This document shows positions 39,511 to 49,788 of a stretch of 64,000 nucleotides of DNA, piece after piece. Under the pieces are notes generated by a model that saw only the letters and a program-made list of their open reading frames with translations, was not told the DNA's origin and did no database searches. The stretch covers positions 497,590 to 561,589 of the forward strand of contig NZ_RARB01000002.1 in NCBI RefSeq assembly GCF_003612015.1, read 5' to 3'. The stretch's first letter is position 1. Each line of letters begins with the position of its first letter. This DNA is from Pantoea piersonii (GTDB taxonomy: Bacteria > Pseudomonadota > Gammaproteobacteria > Enterobacterales > Enterobacteriaceae). The position numbers were made by a program, and so were the translations under genes.

Positions 39511-39941
39511 TGGGCTATAAACATCCGGTATCGGTTCTGGTAGTGATTTTCGCGCAGGATACCGGCCGGGTGTTAATGCTGCAGCGACGCGATGACAGCG
39601 GCTTCTGGCAGTCGGTCACCGGCAGTCTGGAGGCGGGGGAAACCCCGATGCAGGCGGCGCGGCGCGAAGTGCTGGAAGAGCTGGCCATCGACGTCGCGGG
39701 TGAAAAGCTGGCGCTGGAAGATTGCCATAAAGAGATCGAATTCGAGATCTTTCCGCACTATCGCCATCGCTACGCGCCAGGCGTGACGCACAATCGCGAA
39801 CACTGGTTCCGCCTGGCGCTGCCTGCCGAGCGGCAGCCGACGCTCAGCGAACATCTCGCCGCGCGCTGGCTCGATCCCGCCGCTGCCGCAGCCCTTACCA
39901 AGTCCTGGAGCAATCGCCAGGCGATTGAAGAGTTTATTTAG
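39510..39941 (+). CDS. nudB: Dihydroneopterin triphosphate pyrophosphatase NudB
   Basis: Removes pyrophosphate from dihydroneopterin triphosphate, an early folate step. The Nudix box runs from GSLEAGETP through REVLEELAI (about residues 35-57) with all catalytic glutamates. It has 143 aa. The ATG overlaps the aspS stop (TAATG), so the two genes are coupled. Confidence 0.93.
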   Translation: MGYKHPVSVLVVIFAQDTGRVLMLQRRDDSGFWQSVTGSLEAGETPMQAARREVLEELAIDVAGEKLALEDCHKEIEFEIFPHYRHRYAPGVTHNREHWFRLALPAERQPTLSEHLAARWLDPAAAAALTKSWSNRQAIEEFI

Positions 39942-40078
39942 CTGCCCGCCGTGTCTGTTCCGGCGGCATTCTGGATCGTAAAAAATTGGCGCACTCCCAC
40001 CGGAGTGTACCTTGAGACTTAAACAGTCAGGCGTTATCAGCGCCGCGAGGTTGTTCACCGCCAGCGCAGCAGCCAAAG

Positions 40079-40148
40079 CGTACTTCTGTACGTGAGGATG
40101 ACTCGCAAAGCTCGCCCCTTCAGGGGCGTTCAAGTTGTAAACAACTTG
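40079..40148 (+). other. Three stacked inverted repeats upstream of yebC
   Basis: In the 279-bp nudB-yebC gap: CGTAC-TTCT-GTACG (40079-40092), CGCCCC-TTCA-GGGGCG (40113-40128) and CAAGTTGT-AA-ACAACTTG (40131-40148). No T-run and no reading frame. It could be a structured leader of yebC or an intergenic repeat; I do not recognise the family. Confidence 0.5.
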
Positions 40149-40220
40149 TGCGAGCACGGCCGGGGAAGAAAATCGCAAGCAAGATAGCCTGTACGATGCC
40201 TAAACTGGAGAAAAGATCTA

Positions 40221-40964
40221 ATGGCTGGTCATAGTAAATGGGCGAATACCAAGCACCGCAAGGCGGCTCAGGACGCCAAGCGCGGTAAAATTTTCACCAA
40301 AATTATTCGTGAACTGGTTACTGCCGCGAAACTCGGCGGCGGTGACGCAGCGTCCAACCCGCGTCTGCGCGCCGCCATGGACAAAGCCCTGTCCAACAAC
40401 ATGACGCGTGACACCATGAACCGCGCTATCGCGCGCGGCGTGGGCGGCGAAGATGATTCCAATATGGAAACCATCATCTATGAAGGTTACGGTCCTGGCG
40501 GTTCGGCGGTGATGGTGGAGTGCCTCAGCGACAACCGCAACCGCACCGTAGGCGAAGTGCGTCACGCCTTCACCAAAACCGGCGGCAACCTGGGCACCGA
40601 CGGTTCGGTCTCCTACCTGTTCAGCAAGAAGGGCGTCATCTCCTTCGCGCCGGGCCAGGATGAAGACAGCGTAATGGAAGCGGCGCTGGAAGCGGGTGCA
40701 GAAGATGTGGTGAGCTATGACGACGGCGCGATCGACGTCTTTACCGCATGGGAAGAGCTGGGCGCGGTGCGCGATGCGCTGGAAGCTACCGGCCTGAAAG
40801 CGGATACCGCTGAAGTCTCGATGATCCCCTCTACCAAAGCGGAACTGGATGCCGAAACTGCGCCGAAGCTGCTGCGCCTGATCGACATGCTGGAAGACTG
40901 CGACGACGTGCAGGAAGTCTACCATAACGGCGAAATCTCCGACGAGGTTGCGGAAACGCTGTAA
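40221..40964 (+). CDS. yebC: YebC/TACO1-family protein
   Basis: 247 aa with the typical start [19 protein letters not shown]. The family was named as transcriptional regulators; recent work ties members to relief of ribosome stalling on prolines, so role is family knowledge and not shown here. It is followed after 37 nt by ruvC, a conserved pair. Confidence 0.96.
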   Translation: MAGHSKWANTKHRKAAQDAKRGKIFTKIIRELVTAAKLGGGDAASNPRLRAAMDKALSNNMTRDTMNRAIARGVGGEDDSNMETIIYEGYGPGGSAVMVECLSDNRNRTVGEVRHAFTKTGGNLGTDGSVSYLFSKKGVISFAPGQDEDSVMEAALEAGAEDVVSYDDGAIDVFTAWEELGAVRDALEATGLKADTAEVSMIPSTKAELDAETAPKLLRLIDMLEDCDDVQEVYHNGEISDEVAETL

Positions 40965-41001
40965 TGGCGTTCCCGTTTAGCCTGCACACCGGAGACGCGG
41001 C

Positions 41002-41529
41002 ATGGCGATAATTCTGGGCATCGATCCCGGCTCGCGCGTGACCGGCTACGGTGTGATTCGTCAAACCGGCCGCCAGCTCACTTACCTGGGCAGCGGCTGT
41101 ATCCGCACCAATACCACGGAGCTGCCGGCGCGTCTGAAGCTGATCTATGCGGGCGTCACCGAGATCATCACGCAGTTCTCGCCGGACTTCTTCGCTATCG
41201 AGCAGGTCTTTATGGCGAAGAATGCCGATTCGGCGCTCAAGCTGGGGCAGGCGCGCGGCGCGGCGATCGTCGCGGCGGTGAATCTCGATCTGCCGGTGTT
41301 TGAGTATGCCGCGCGTCAGGTGAAGCAGACTGTCACCGGCACCGGCGGGGCGGAGAAGAGCCAGGTACAGCATATGGTGCGCACCTTGCTCAAGCTGCCT
41401 GCCAATCCGCAGGCGGACGCCGCCGATGCGCTGGCGATCGCGATTACGCACTGCCACGTCAGCCAGAACGCGACGCGCATCAGCGACACTAAACTGCTGC
41501 TGACGCGCGGGCGTCTGCGTTCAGGCTAA
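41002..41529 (+). CDS. ruvC: Holliday junction resolvase RuvC
   Basis: Cuts Holliday junctions loaded with RuvAB. It has 175 aa, an RNase H fold. Acidic residues are in [14 protein letters not shown] (first strand), [11 protein letters not shown] and [19 protein letters not shown] precedes the ATG. Separated from ruvA by the LexA operator, so unlike ruvAB it is not expected to be SOS-induced. Confidence 0.97.
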   Translation: MAIILGIDPGSRVTGYGVIRQTGRQLTYLGSGCIRTNTTELPARLKLIYAGVTEIITQFSPDFFAIEQVFMAKNADSALKLGQARGAAIVAAVNLDLPVFEYAARQVKQTVTGTGGAEKSQVQHMVRTLLKLPANPQADAADALAIAITHCHVSQNATRISDTKLLLTRGRLRSG

Positions 41530-41599
41530 CCGGCTGCGCGGGTTTTCCCTGACGACGGTCGGGCCGACAAGCCGGAAAGCGCGCTAAGTCAATAAATTC

Positions 41600-41626
41600 A
41601 GGCTGGATATTCATCCAGCCTTTTTT
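41600..41626 (+). terminator. Terminator of yebC-ruvC containing the LexA box
   Basis: AGGCTGGAT-ATTC-ATCCAGCCT followed by six T. The stem is the same sequence as the SOS operator of ruvA. Confidence 0.85.
41603..41618. promoter_or_regulatory. LexA (SOS) box of ruvAB
   Basis: CTG-GATATTCATC-CAG, a close match to the CTGT-N8-ACAG consensus and almost the E. coli ruvA operator. It lies 53 bp before the ruvA start. Confidence 0.9.
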
Positions 41627-41670
41627 ATGTTATAAATCCCGCCACATTCGTTGATTAAGGAAGCGTTCAG

Positions 41671-42285
41671 GTGATAGGTCGTTTACGGGGCAATATTCTG
41701 GAAAAGCAGCCGCCGCTGGTGCTGATTGAAGCGCACGGCGTGGGTTATGAAGTGCATATGCCGATGACCTGTTTTTATGAGCTGCCTGAACTTAACCATG
41801 AAGCGGTGATCTTTACTCACTTTGTGGTGCGTGAAGACGCGCAGCTGCTGTTCGGCTTCAACAACAAACAAGAGCGCGCGCTGTTTCGCGAGCTGATTAA
41901 AACCAACGGCGTCGGCCCTAAGCTGGCGCTGGCGATCCTCTCCGGCATGTCGGCGCAGCAGTTCGTGACGGCGGTGGAGAAAGAGGAGATTGCCGCGCTG
42001 ATCAAACTGCCGGGCGTCGGCAAGAAAACCGCTGAGCGCCTGGTGGTCGAGATGAAAGACCGCTTTAAAGGGCTGCATGGCGATCTCTTCTCCGGCGAAT
42101 CCGCCTTTACCCTTACCGCGCCAGATGCCGAGCCTGCAAGTAATGATGCCGAGGCGGAAGCGGTTGCGGCGCTGGTGTCGCTGGGTTATAAACCGCAGGA
42201 AGCCAGCCGCATGATCAGTAAGGTTGGCAAGCCTGACGCAGACTGCGAAACCCTGATCCGGGAAGCGCTGCGCGCCGCCATTTGA
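41671..42285 (+). CDS. ruvA: Holliday junction branch-migration protein RuvA
   Basis: Tetramer that holds the junction open for RuvB. It has 204 aa and a GTG start at 41671, as in E. coli. The OB fold begins [15 protein letters not shown]. Helix-hairpin-helix motifs are present ([14 protein letters not shown] and [16 protein letters not shown]), and the C-terminal domain binds RuvB. SOS-regulated with ruvB. Confidence 0.97.
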   Translation: MIGRLRGNILEKQPPLVLIEAHGVGYEVHMPMTCFYELPELNHEAVIFTHFVVREDAQLLFGFNNKQERALFRELIKTNGVGPKLALAILSGMSAQQFVTAVEKEEIAALIKLPGVGKKTAERLVVEMKDRFKGLHGDLFSGESAFTLTAPDAEPASNDAEAEAVAALVSLGYKPQEASRMISKVGKPDADCETLIREALRAAI

Positions 42286-42293
42286 GGTAAGTC

Positions 42294-43298
42294 ATGATTG
42301 AAGCCGACCGTCTGGTCTCCGCCGCCAGCTATAACGAAGAAGAGAATCTCGACCGCGCTATTCGCCCTAAACTGCTGTCGGAGTATGTGGGCCAGCCGCA
42401 GGTGCGCGAACAGATGGAAATTTTCATCAAGGCGGCGAAACTGCGCGGCGATGCGCTGGATCACCTGCTGATTTTCGGCCCGCCAGGGCTGGGGAAAACG
42501 ACGCTGGCGAATATTGTCGCCAACGAAATGGGCGTCAATTTACGCACCACCTCTGGTCCGGTGCTGGAGAAGGCGGGCGATCTGGCAGCGATGCTGACCA
42601 ACCTCGAGCCGCACGACGTGTTGTTTATCGATGAGATCCACCGCCTGTCGCCGGTAGTGGAAGAGGTGCTTTATCCGGCGATGGAAGATTATCAGCTGGA
42701 TATTATGATTGGCGAAGGCCCGGCTGCGCGCTCTATCAAGCTCGATCTGCCGCCCTTTACGCTGATTGGCGCCACCACGCGTGCCGGTTCGCTCACCTCG
42801 CCGCTGCGCGACCGCTTCGGCATCGTGCAGCGCCTGGAGTTTTATAACGTGCCGGACCTGCAGCACATCGTCAGCCGCAGCGCCGCCTGTCTGGGCCTGC
42901 CGCTGAGCGAAGAAGGCGCGCTGGAAGTGGCGCAGCGCTCGCGCGGCACGCCGCGTATTGCAAACCGCCTGCTGCGCCGCGTGCGCGACTTCGCTGAGGT
43001 GCGCGCCAACGGCGAGATGAGCGGCAACGTCGCGGCCAGCGCGCTCGACATGCTTAACGTTGACAGCGAAGGCTTCGATTATATGGATCGCAAGCTGCTG
43101 CTGGCGATTATCGACAAGTTCACCGGCGGGCCGGTGGGGCTGGATAACCTGGCGGCCGCCATCGGCGAAGAGCGGGAAACCATTGAAGATGTGATTGAGC
43201 CCTTCCTGATCCAGCAGGGCTTTATTCAGCGCACGCCACGCGGCCGTATGGCCACGCAGCATGCCTATCGCCACTTTGGCATAGCGCGTAACGAGTAA
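42294..43298 (+). CDS. ruvB: Holliday junction helicase RuvB
   Basis: AAA+ motor for branch migration, 334 aa. Walker A is GPPGLGKTT (about residue 62), Walker B FIDEIHRL, sensor 1 GATTRAG and arginine finger RDRFG; a C-terminal winged helix follows with RTPRGRMAT. It starts 8 nt after ruvA. Its stop abuts the end of convergent znuB with no gap. Confidence 0.98.
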   Translation: MIEADRLVSAASYNEEENLDRAIRPKLLSEYVGQPQVREQMEIFIKAAKLRGDALDHLLIFGPPGLGKTTLANIVANEMGVNLRTTSGPVLEKAGDLAAMLTNLEPHDVLFIDEIHRLSPVVEEVLYPAMEDYQLDIMIGEGPAARSIKLDLPPFTLIGATTRAGSLTSPLRDRFGIVQRLEFYNVPDLQHIVSRSAACLGLPLSEEGALEVAQRSRGTPRIANRLLRRVRDFAEVRANGEMSGNVAASALDMLNVDSEGFDYMDRKLLLAIIDKFTGGPVGLDNLAAAIGEERETIEDVIEPFLIQQGFIQRTPRGRMATQHAYRHFGIARNE

Positions 43299-44084
43299 TC
43301 AGACGGCGGGTTTGCGCGCCATGCTGAGGATAAACAGCAACGCGGCGCTCAGCACCACCGATGGACCGGCAGGCGTATCGTAGAAGGCGGAGAAGGTGAG
43401 GCCGCCCGATACGGCGAGTATGCCGACAATCACCGCCAGGCCCGCCATTTGCTCCGGCGAGCGCGAAAAGCGGCGCGCCGTCGCGGCGGGAATAATCAGC
43501 AACGAGGTGATGATCAGCGCGCCGACGAATTTCATCGCTACGCCAATGGTCAACGCCGTCACCAGCATCAGGATCAGGCGGGTGCGCTGAATATTGACGC
43601 CATCCACCTGCGCCAGCTCCGGACTGATGGTCATCGACAGCAGCGCGCGCCACTGCCACGCCATCACCGCCAGCACCAGGATCACGCCCGCGCCCATCCT
43701 CCATAAATCATCAGGCGTGACCGCCAGCAGATCGCCGAACAGATAGGCCATCAGGTCGACGCGCACGTTCGACATCAGGCTGACCACCACCAGACCCAGC
43801 GACAGCGCGCTGTGCGCCATAATGCCCAGCAGGGTATCGATCGCCAGGTGCGGCCGACGCTCAAGGAATACCAGCCCCAGCGCCAGGCAGACGGTCACCA
43901 GGATAACGGCATAGTAGGGATTGATGTTCAGCAGCAGGCCAAAAGCGACGCCCAGCAGCGAAGCGTGCGCCAGCGTATCGCCGAAGTAGGACATTTTGCG
44001 CCAGACCACGAACGATCCCAGCGGCCCGGCCGCCAGCGCCAGCATCACGCCGCCCAGCCAGCCCGGTAATAACAATTCAATCAT
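43299..44084 (-). CDS. znuB: Zinc ABC transporter permease ZnuB
   Basis: Inner-membrane channel for high-affinity zinc import, 261 aa and about seven helices. [22 protein letters not shown] is the family signature near the N-terminus. It overlaps znuC by ATGA in the znuCB operon, divergent from znuA and controlled by the shared Zur box. Confidence 0.96.
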   Translation of the reverse strand: MIELLLPGWLGGVMLALAAGPLGSFVVWRKMSYFGDTLAHASLLGVAFGLLLNINPYYAVILVTVCLALGLVFLERRPHLAIDTLLGIMAHSALSLGLVVVSLMSNVRVDLMAYLFGDLLAVTPDDLWRMGAGVILVLAVMAWQWRALLSMTISPELAQVDGVNIQRTRLILMLVTALTIGVAMKFVGALIITSLLIIPAATARRFSRSPEQMAGLAVIVGILAVSGGLTFSAFYDTPAGPSVVLSAALLFILSMARKPAV

Positions 44085-44836
44085 GATGGACCCTGTTTTC
44101 TGCGTAGCACGATACGTCCCTGAAGATCGTGACGATGATTATGGTGATGACGGTAAATAGCCAGCTGCTGCGCGCCGCTCGGGCCGAACATGGCGATAAA
44201 TTCCGGATGCTGCGACACCGCCTCCGGCGTGCCGGAGCAGCAGATATGGTGATTCAGGCAGAGCACCTCATCGGTTTTTGCCATCACCAGATGCAGATCG
44301 TGGGAGACCATCAGCACGCCGCAGTTAAGCTCGTGGCGCAGCTGGTCGATCAGATCGTAAAGCGCCACCTGGCCGTTCACGTCGACGCCCTGCGTCGGTT
44401 CGTCCAGCACCAGCAGCTGCGGCTGATTGAGCAGGGCGCGCGCCAGCAGCACGCGCTGCGTTTCTCCGCCCGAGAGCTTTTGCAGCGGCGCTTTCAGCAG
44501 ATGACCAGCCTGCACGCGCTTTAGCGCCGGCAGCACGTCGGCGCGTTTCGCACCGCGGGTCAGCAGCATAAAACGCTCAACGGTGACCGGCAGCGTCGGA
44601 TCGATATGCAGTTTTTGCGGCACATAGCCAATGCGCAGCGCCGGGTCGCGCTTCACCTGACCTGAGGTCGGCTCCAGCAGTCCCAGCACCACGCGCACCA
44701 GCGTGGATTTCCCGGCGCCGTTAGGGCCGAGCAGCGTAAGGATGCGTCCGGGCATCAGTGTCAGGCTAATGCCTGACAGCACGGGACGGCGTGCAAAATG
44801 CACAGAGATGTTTTCAAGCGTGACGAGTGAGGTCAT
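44081..44836 (-). CDS. znuC: Zinc ABC transporter ATPase ZnuC
   Basis: ATP-hydrolysing subunit, 251 aa. Walker A is [10 protein letters not shown], the signature is [15 protein letters not shown] and Walker [13 protein letters not shown]. The C-terminal tail rich in His ([10 protein letters not shown]) could bind zinc. It is the first gene after the Zur-controlled divergent promoter. Confidence 0.96.
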   Translation of the reverse strand: MTSLVTLENISVHFARRPVLSGISLTLMPGRILTLLGPNGAGKSTLVRVVLGLLEPTSGQVKRDPALRIGYVPQKLHIDPTLPVTVERFMLLTRGAKRADVLPALKRVQAGHLLKAPLQKLSGGETQRVLLARALLNQPQLLVLDEPTQGVDVNGQVALYDLIDQLRHELNCGVLMVSHDLHLVMAKTDEVLCLNHHICCSGTPEAVSQHPEFIAMFGPSGAQQLAIYRHHHNHRHDLQGRIVLRRKQGPS

Positions 44837-44862
44837 GTTATTTACAGGTTGCGCAGAATTTC

Positions 44863-44882
44863 GAATGTTATAATATCACATC
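44863..44882. promoter_or_regulatory. Zur box in the znuA-znuCB intergenic region
   Basis: GAATGTTATAATATCACATC matches the E. coli Zur operator core (TGTTATAATATCACA). It lies between the divergent genes, so zinc-loaded Zur should repress both. Confidence 0.92.
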
Positions 44883-44913
44883 CCATCCCCAGGTCACGAT
44901 GGAATGATGCATT

Positions 44914-45873
44914 ATGTTACACATTAATAAGCGTACAGTTTTTACCCTTTCTGCGCTGGCGCTGGCCGCCTCGCTCTCTCTTCCTGCGCAGGCGAATGTC
45001 GTCGCCTCGATTAAGCCTTTGGGGTTTATCGCCGCCGCCATCGCTGATGGCGTCACGCCGGTGGATGTGCTGCTGCCGGATGGCGCCTCCGAACACGATT
45101 ACTCGCTGCGTCCTTCTGACGTAAAACGTATAAAAAACGCAGACTTAGTGGTGTGGATCGGCCCGGAAATGGAGGCATTTATGACAAAGCCAGCCGCTGA
45201 ATTACCCGCCAGTAAAAACCTTGAAATCGCCGATATGCAGGCGGTTAAGCCGTTGCTGCTGAAGGGCGGCGAAGACGACGATGACGATCACGACGCCGCC
45301 GCGCACCAGGGCGATGAAGCGCATGATGAAGCGGGACATCAACATCATCATGGAGAGTTTAATATGCATCTCTGGTTGTCGCCGCAAATATCCAGGCTAG
45401 CGGCGGTTGCAATCCATAGCAAATTATTGGAACTTATGCCCGAAAGCAAAGCCAAACTTGACGCTAATCTCCAGCAGTTCGAAAGCGAACTGGCGGTTAC
45501 CGACAAGCACATTAGCGCGCAACTCGCGCCGGTCAGCAACAAAGGGTATTTCGTTTTTCATGACGCTTACACCTATTTTGAAAAACACTACGGCCTCTCG
45601 CCCAGCGGGCATTTTACCGTAAACCCTGAAATTCAGCCGGGCGCACAGCGTCTACATCAAATTCGAACACAGTTGGTTGAGCAGAAGGCCGTTTGCGTCT
45701 TTGCTGAGCCACAATTCAGGCCAGCCGTCATCGATGCGGTTGCCCGCGGAACGCAAGTGCGCAAAGGCACACTGGATCCGCTGGGGACGAATATCAGCCT
45801 TAGTCAGGACAGCTATGTGAAGTTTCTTTCACAGCTGTCAGGTCAGTATGCGAGCTGCCTGAATGGAGCATGA
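44914..45873 (+). CDS. znuA: Zinc-binding periplasmic protein ZnuA
   Basis: Captures zinc in the periplasm for ZnuBC. It has 319 aa; the signal peptide ends LPAQA. Metal ligands are His in [20 protein letters not shown] and [10 protein letters not shown] charged acidic/His-rich loop ([12 protein letters not shown] to AGHQHHHGE, about residues 120-147) is typical of ZnuA. It is followed after 13 nt by mepM. Confidence 0.97.
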   Translation: MLHINKRTVFTLSALALAASLSLPAQANVVASIKPLGFIAAAIADGVTPVDVLLPDGASEHDYSLRPSDVKRIKNADLVVWIGPEMEAFMTKPAAELPASKNLEIADMQAVKPLLLKGGEDDDDDHDAAAHQGDEAHDEAGHQHHHGEFNMHLWLSPQISRLAAVAIHSKLLELMPESKAKLDANLQQFESELAVTDKHISAQLAPVSNKGYFVFHDAYTYFEKHYGLSPSGHFTVNPEIQPGAQRLHQIRTQLVEQKAVCVFAEPQFRPAVIDAVARGTQVRKGTLDPLGTNISLSQDSYVKFLSQLSGQYASCLNGA

Positions 45874-45886
45874 GGAATAGGTAAAA

Positions 45887-47218
45887 GTGCAGCAGATAGC
45901 CCGCTCTGTCGCCCTCGCATTTAACAATTTGCCGCGCCCCCACCGCGTTATGCTGGGGACTTTAACCGTTGCTACTCTGGCCGTCGCCGTCTGGCGGCCT
46001 TATATCTACCATCCCGCCGATGATGCGATGCCGATCGTTAAAAGCATCGAACTGGATAAAAATCAACTGCGTACGCTGCTGCCAGAGGCCAGCGAACCGA
46101 TTGATCAAACCACCTCCGAACCTGAAGAGGAACTGCCCGGCGACGACATCGACAGCGATGTGCCGGACGTAGCGGGAACGCATGAATATACCGTCTCTTC
46201 CGGCGATACGCTGAGCAGCGCCCTAAATCAGTACGGCATCGATCTGGGCGACATCAACGCGCTGGTGAGCAGCGATAAAGAGCTGCGCAGCCTGCAGGTC
46301 GGCCAGCAGCTGAGCTGGACCTTAACCGATGACGGCGCTTTGCAGTCTCTCACATGGGATATCAACCGTCGTGAAACCCGCGTCTATCAGCGCGGTGATA
46401 ACGGCGCATTCACCATGCAGACCAAAATGCAAAAGGGTGAGTGGCAGAACAGCGTATTAAAAGGCGAGGTGCATGGCAGCTTCGCCAGCAGCGCGCAGCG
46501 TGCCGGCCTGACCAGCAGCGAAGCCAGCGCGGTGATCAAAGCGCTGCAGTGGCAAATGGATTTCCGCAAGCTGCACTCTGGAGATGAGTTCAGCGTGCTG
46601 ATGTCGCGTGAAATACTCGACGGCAAGAGCGCGCAGAGCCAGCTGCTTGGGGTGCGCCTGCGCTCCGGCGACAAAGACTACTACGCTTTCCGCGCCGAAG
46701 ATGGCAAGTTCTACGATCGCAACGGTTCCGGTCTGACGCGCGGCTTTATGCGCTTTCCAACCGTGAAGCAGTATCGCGTCTCCTCTAACTTCAACCCGCG
46801 TCGCCTTAATCCGGTGACGGGCCGTATCGCGCCGCATAAAGGCGTGGACTTCGCGCTGCCGGTCGGCACGCCGGTGCTGGCGGTCGGCGACGGAGAGGTG
46901 GTAATGGCGAAAAACGGCGGCGCGGCAGGCAATTATGTGGCTATTCGCCACGGCCGTCAGTATATGACGCGCTATATGCACCTGAAAAAGGTGCTGGTGC
47001 AGCCGGGCGAGAAGGTAAAGCGCGGCGATCGTATCGCTCTGTCGGGTAATACCGGCCGCTCCACCGGACCGCATCTCCATTTTGAAATCTGGATCAATAA
47101 CCAGGCGGTCAATCCGCTGACGGCGAAACTGCCGCGTATGGAAGGCCTGACCGGCAAAGAGCGCAGCGATTATCTGGCGCAGGTGAAAACCAATCTGCCA
47201 CTGTTGCGCCTTGAGTAA
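45887..47218 (+). CDS. mepM: Murein DD-endopeptidase MepM
   Basis: Cuts peptide crosslinks to let new murein be inserted. It has 443 aa, starting with GTG at 45887. An N-terminal membrane anchor (about 20-40), a LysM/OapA-like domain with YTVSSGDTLSSALNQYG (about 104-120), and a C-terminal M23 domain with zinc ligands in HKGVDFALPVG and GPHLHFE. Close spacing to znuA suggests shared transcription in zinc shortage, sensible for a zinc enzyme. Confidence 0.96.
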   Translation: MQQIARSVALAFNNLPRPHRVMLGTLTVATLAVAVWRPYIYHPADDAMPIVKSIELDKNQLRTLLPEASEPIDQTTSEPEEELPGDDIDSDVPDVAGTHEYTVSSGDTLSSALNQYGIDLGDINALVSSDKELRSLQVGQQLSWTLTDDGALQSLTWDINRRETRVYQRGDNGAFTMQTKMQKGEWQNSVLKGEVHGSFASSAQRAGLTSSEASAVIKALQWQMDFRKLHSGDEFSVLMSREILDGKSAQSQLLGVRLRSGDKDYYAFRAEDGKFYDRNGSGLTRGFMRFPTVKQYRVSSNFNPRRLNPVTGRIAPHKGVDFALPVGTPVLAVGDGEVVMAKNGGAAGNYVAIRHGRQYMTRYMHLKKVLVQPGEKVKRGDRIALSGNTGRSTGPHLHFEIWINNQAVNPLTAKLPRMEGLTGKERSDYLAQVKTNLPLLRLE

Positions 47219-47243
47219 TCCGCTCGCAACGCTACGCCATAAG

Positions 47244-47268
47244 ACCGACGCATAACGCGTCGGTTTTT
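47244..47268 (+). terminator. Terminator after mepM
   Basis: ACCGACG, loop CATAACG, CGTCGGT then TTTT. Confidence 0.85.
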
Positions 47269-47340
47269 CCATTCCGCATCGGGGATTGCAAATTTACCTG
47301 TCGCCACTATCATTAGCGCGTCATTGATTGAGGCGAGTGC

Positions 47341-48315
47341 ATGGAAACCCCAAAAAAAAAGAATATTGAGTTTATTCCCGTTTTTGAACGTTCTTTCCTG
47401 AAACCGAAATACTGGGGCGGCTGGCTGGCAATCGGCGCGCTGGCGGGCATGGCGATGCTACCGGCGAAGGTGCGCGATCCGCTGCTCGGCAGGCTGGGAA
47501 AAATGGCGGGTAAACTGGCTAAGGGTGCCCGTCGTCGCGCGCTGATCAATCTTTATTACTGTCTGCCGGAGCTGAGCGAAGCGGAACGCAGCGATATTGT
47601 CGATGAGATGTTCGCCACGGCGCCGCAGGCAATGGCGATGATGGCGGAACTGGGCATGCGCGATCCGGCGCGGATCCGCCAGCGCGTCGACTGGCACGGC
47701 CGTGAAATCATTGACCAGCTGCAGGCGGAAAAGCAGAACGTTATTTTCCTCGTGCCCCACGGCTGGGCAGTGGATATTCCCGCTATGCTGCTCGCCTCGG
47801 AAGGGCAGATGATGGCGGCGATGTTTCATAACCAGAGCGATCCGCTGCTCGATTATGTCTGGAACCGGGTGCGGCGTCGTTTCGGTGGCCGTATGCATGC
47901 CCGCAACGACGGCATCAAACCTTTTATTAGCTCTGTGCGCCAGGGCTACTGGGGCTATTACCTGCCCGATCAGGATCACGGCGCCGAACACAGCGAGTTT
48001 GTCGACTTCTTCGCCACCTACAAAGCGACGCTGCCCGCGCTTGGCCGTCTGATGAAGGTGTGCCGCGCGCGCGTGGTGCCGCTGTTTCCGGTTTATAACA
48101 GCAAGACGCACCGGCTGGAAATCTATGTGCGTCCGCCGATGGATGACCTGCTGGAAGCGGACGACAACACGCTGGCGCGCCGCATGAACGAAGAGGTTGA
48201 AGTCTTCGTTCGCCCTCATCCAGAGCAGTACACCTGGATCTTAAAGCTGCTGAAGACGCGTAAAGAGGGCGATATCGAGCCCTATAAGCGCAAAGAGCTC
48301 TATCCAAGAAAATAG
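47341..48315 (+). CDS. lpxM: Lipid A secondary acyltransferase LpxM
   Basis: Adds the last secondary acyl chain, usually myristoyl, to lipid A at the inner membrane. It has 324 aa; an N-terminal membrane helix precedes the catalytic HGWAVD (H-x4-D) in [14 protein letters not shown], about residue 140. [13 protein letters not shown] and the C-terminal DLLEADD match E. coli LpxM (MsbB) and not LpxL or LpxP. It is next to mepM as in E. coli. Confidence 0.95.
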   Translation: METPKKKNIEFIPVFERSFLKPKYWGGWLAIGALAGMAMLPAKVRDPLLGRLGKMAGKLAKGARRRALINLYYCLPELSEAERSDIVDEMFATAPQAMAMMAELGMRDPARIRQRVDWHGREIIDQLQAEKQNVIFLVPHGWAVDIPAMLLASEGQMMAAMFHNQSDPLLDYVWNRVRRRFGGRMHARNDGIKPFISSVRQGYWGYYLPDQDHGAEHSEFVDFFATYKATLPALGRLMKVCRARVVPLFPVYNSKTHRLEIYVRPPMDDLLEADDNTLARRMNEEVEVFVRPHPEQYTWILKLLKTRKEGDIEPYKRKELYPRK

Positions 48316-48355
48316 AAGAAAGGCCGCAACGGCAGACGGCTGAGCAGCTTGCTAT

Positions 48356-48460
48356 GTGAGTAGCATGGGTCGAAGAGCAAAGCGTCCCGCGACAGGGATG
48401 TCGCGGGCCGAGCGAGCATGGATGCCTTGAGCGACTTTGCGATCGAACCATGCTACTCGC
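48356..48460 (+). repeat. 105-bp palindromic intergenic repeat, copy B
   Basis: Same length and core as copy A (27665-27769, opposite orientation). The terminal inverted repeat matches at 12 of 13 positions (48356-48368 and 48448-48460). It sits between the convergent lpxM and exporter genes, the same context as copy A. Stem differences between the copies are paired. Confidence 0.85.
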
Positions 48461-48474
48461 ATTCGCACTGTAAC

Positions 48475-49707
48475 CTAAACTTCCACTACCTGCGCGCGCC
48501 GCTTGCGCTCGCGTAGAAACAGCGTCACCAGCACAAACCAGAGCACGCCGCTGATGAAGTTGATCAGGCTAAACCAGGGCGTCCCGCCGTTAAAATACCC
48601 GCTTTTCGCCAGCTCAATACCGATCGCCAGCGTCAGGATGCTGATCATCCCCAGCATAGCCGCAACGCTGCCTTTGCCCGCGTCGCTGGCGTAGAGCGTC
48701 AGGCGATAAAGCCCGGCGTTAACCATCCCCGCGCCAAAGGCGTACAGACTCAGTCCGGCGGTCAGAAACAGGTAGCTGTGGCTGTTCAGCAGGTTCGCCA
48801 GCAGCGCGATGCCCAGCCCAGCGAGAATCGGCCAGGCGGCGAACTTCACCGGCTGCTCAATGGGAACGCGCCCGGCCAGCTTGCCCAGCGTAATATTCCC
48901 GGCAATCATCGCCAGAAACACCGGCAGCTGCAGCAGGGCATAGTGCATACGCGACAGATGTTCCTCATGCATCAGGATCACCGGCGAGAGCGCCACCCAG
49001 GTCAGAATGGGGATAAACACCAGCCCGATGGCGAAAGAGCCCAGCATCACCATCCGGTCGCGCGCCAGCTGGCGATAGGTGCGCGCCAGCTGCGGCAGCG
49101 CTATCGAGTGGCTTCGGTCGCCCGCGGTCTCAGGCATTACGCGCCACAGAATAATAAAGGCGAGGGCGCTGAGCAGGGCGAACAGCCAGAACATACTGCG
49201 CCAGCTCGCTGCCGTCAGCCATGCGGCGCCCGCCAGCGGGCCAGCCAGCGGCGCCAGCAGCGCGACGTTCGCCATCAGCGCCATAACGCGTACCGCCAGC
49301 GCCTCGTCAAAGGCTTCCTGAATCGCCGCATAACTGACCGCGCCAATAAAGCAGAGGCTAATGCCCTGAATAAAGCGCAGCGCGACAAATTCTCTGATGG
49401 AACCGACCCAGGTGGTCAATACGCAGGCCGCAATGAAAAAGAGAATGCCGCCCAGCATCACCGGGCGACGGCCATATTTATCGGAGAGCGGACCAAGCAG
49501 CCACTGCAGCACCACGCCGCCAAGCAGGTAGGCGGTCAGCGATGTCGACACCCACTCTGGGCCGACGGCGAACTCCTGGGTGACCAGCAGCATACCGGGC
49601 TGGATCATGTCGTGAGCGATATAGGTGGCGAATTCAAACAGCACCAGCGCCAGCGGAAACAGCAGCAGGCCTGCCGTGAGTTTGCTGACGGGTTGATAGC
49701 GCGGCAT
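48475..49707 (-). CDS. MdfA/MdtM-type multidrug efflux MFS transporter
   Basis: 410 aa, 12 membrane helices. FEFATYIAHDMIQPGML keeps the Glu and Asp that in MdfA (Glu26, Asp34) couple protons and cationic drugs. Motif A GPLSDKYGRRPVM follows helix 2 and helix 5 has the drug/H+ antiporter motif C-like APLAGPLAGAAW. It resembles MdfA more than MdtM. AAGGAGT precedes the ATG. Confidence 0.85.
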   Translation of the reverse strand: MPRYQPVSKLTAGLLLFPLALVLFEFATYIAHDMIQPGMLLVTQEFAVGPEWVSTSLTAYLLGGVVLQWLLGPLSDKYGRRPVMLGGILFFIAACVLTTWVGSIREFVALRFIQGISLCFIGAVSYAAIQEAFDEALAVRVMALMANVALLAPLAGPLAGAAWLTAASWRSMFWLFALLSALAFIILWRVMPETAGDRSHSIALPQLARTYRQLARDRMVMLGSFAIGLVFIPILTWVALSPVILMHEEHLSRMHYALLQLPVFLAMIAGNITLGKLAGRVPIEQPVKFAAWPILAGLGIALLANLLNSHSYLFLTAGLSLYAFGAGMVNAGLYRLTLYASDAGKGSVAAMLGMISILTLAIGIELAKSGYFNGGTPWFSLINFISGVLWFVLVTLFLRERKRRAQVVEV

Positions 49708-49720
49708 CCAGACTCCTTTT

Positions 49721-49755
49721 AGAAAAATAAAACGCGACCGCCAGGCGGTCGCGTT
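49721..49755 (-). terminator. Terminator of pykA
   Basis: On the minus strand AACGCGACCGCC-T-GGCGGTCGCGTT followed by TTATTTTTC. Confidence 0.88.
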
Positions 49756-49788
49756 GTTTACAGCTTCAGAACAGCGGCTGGGCGCGCG

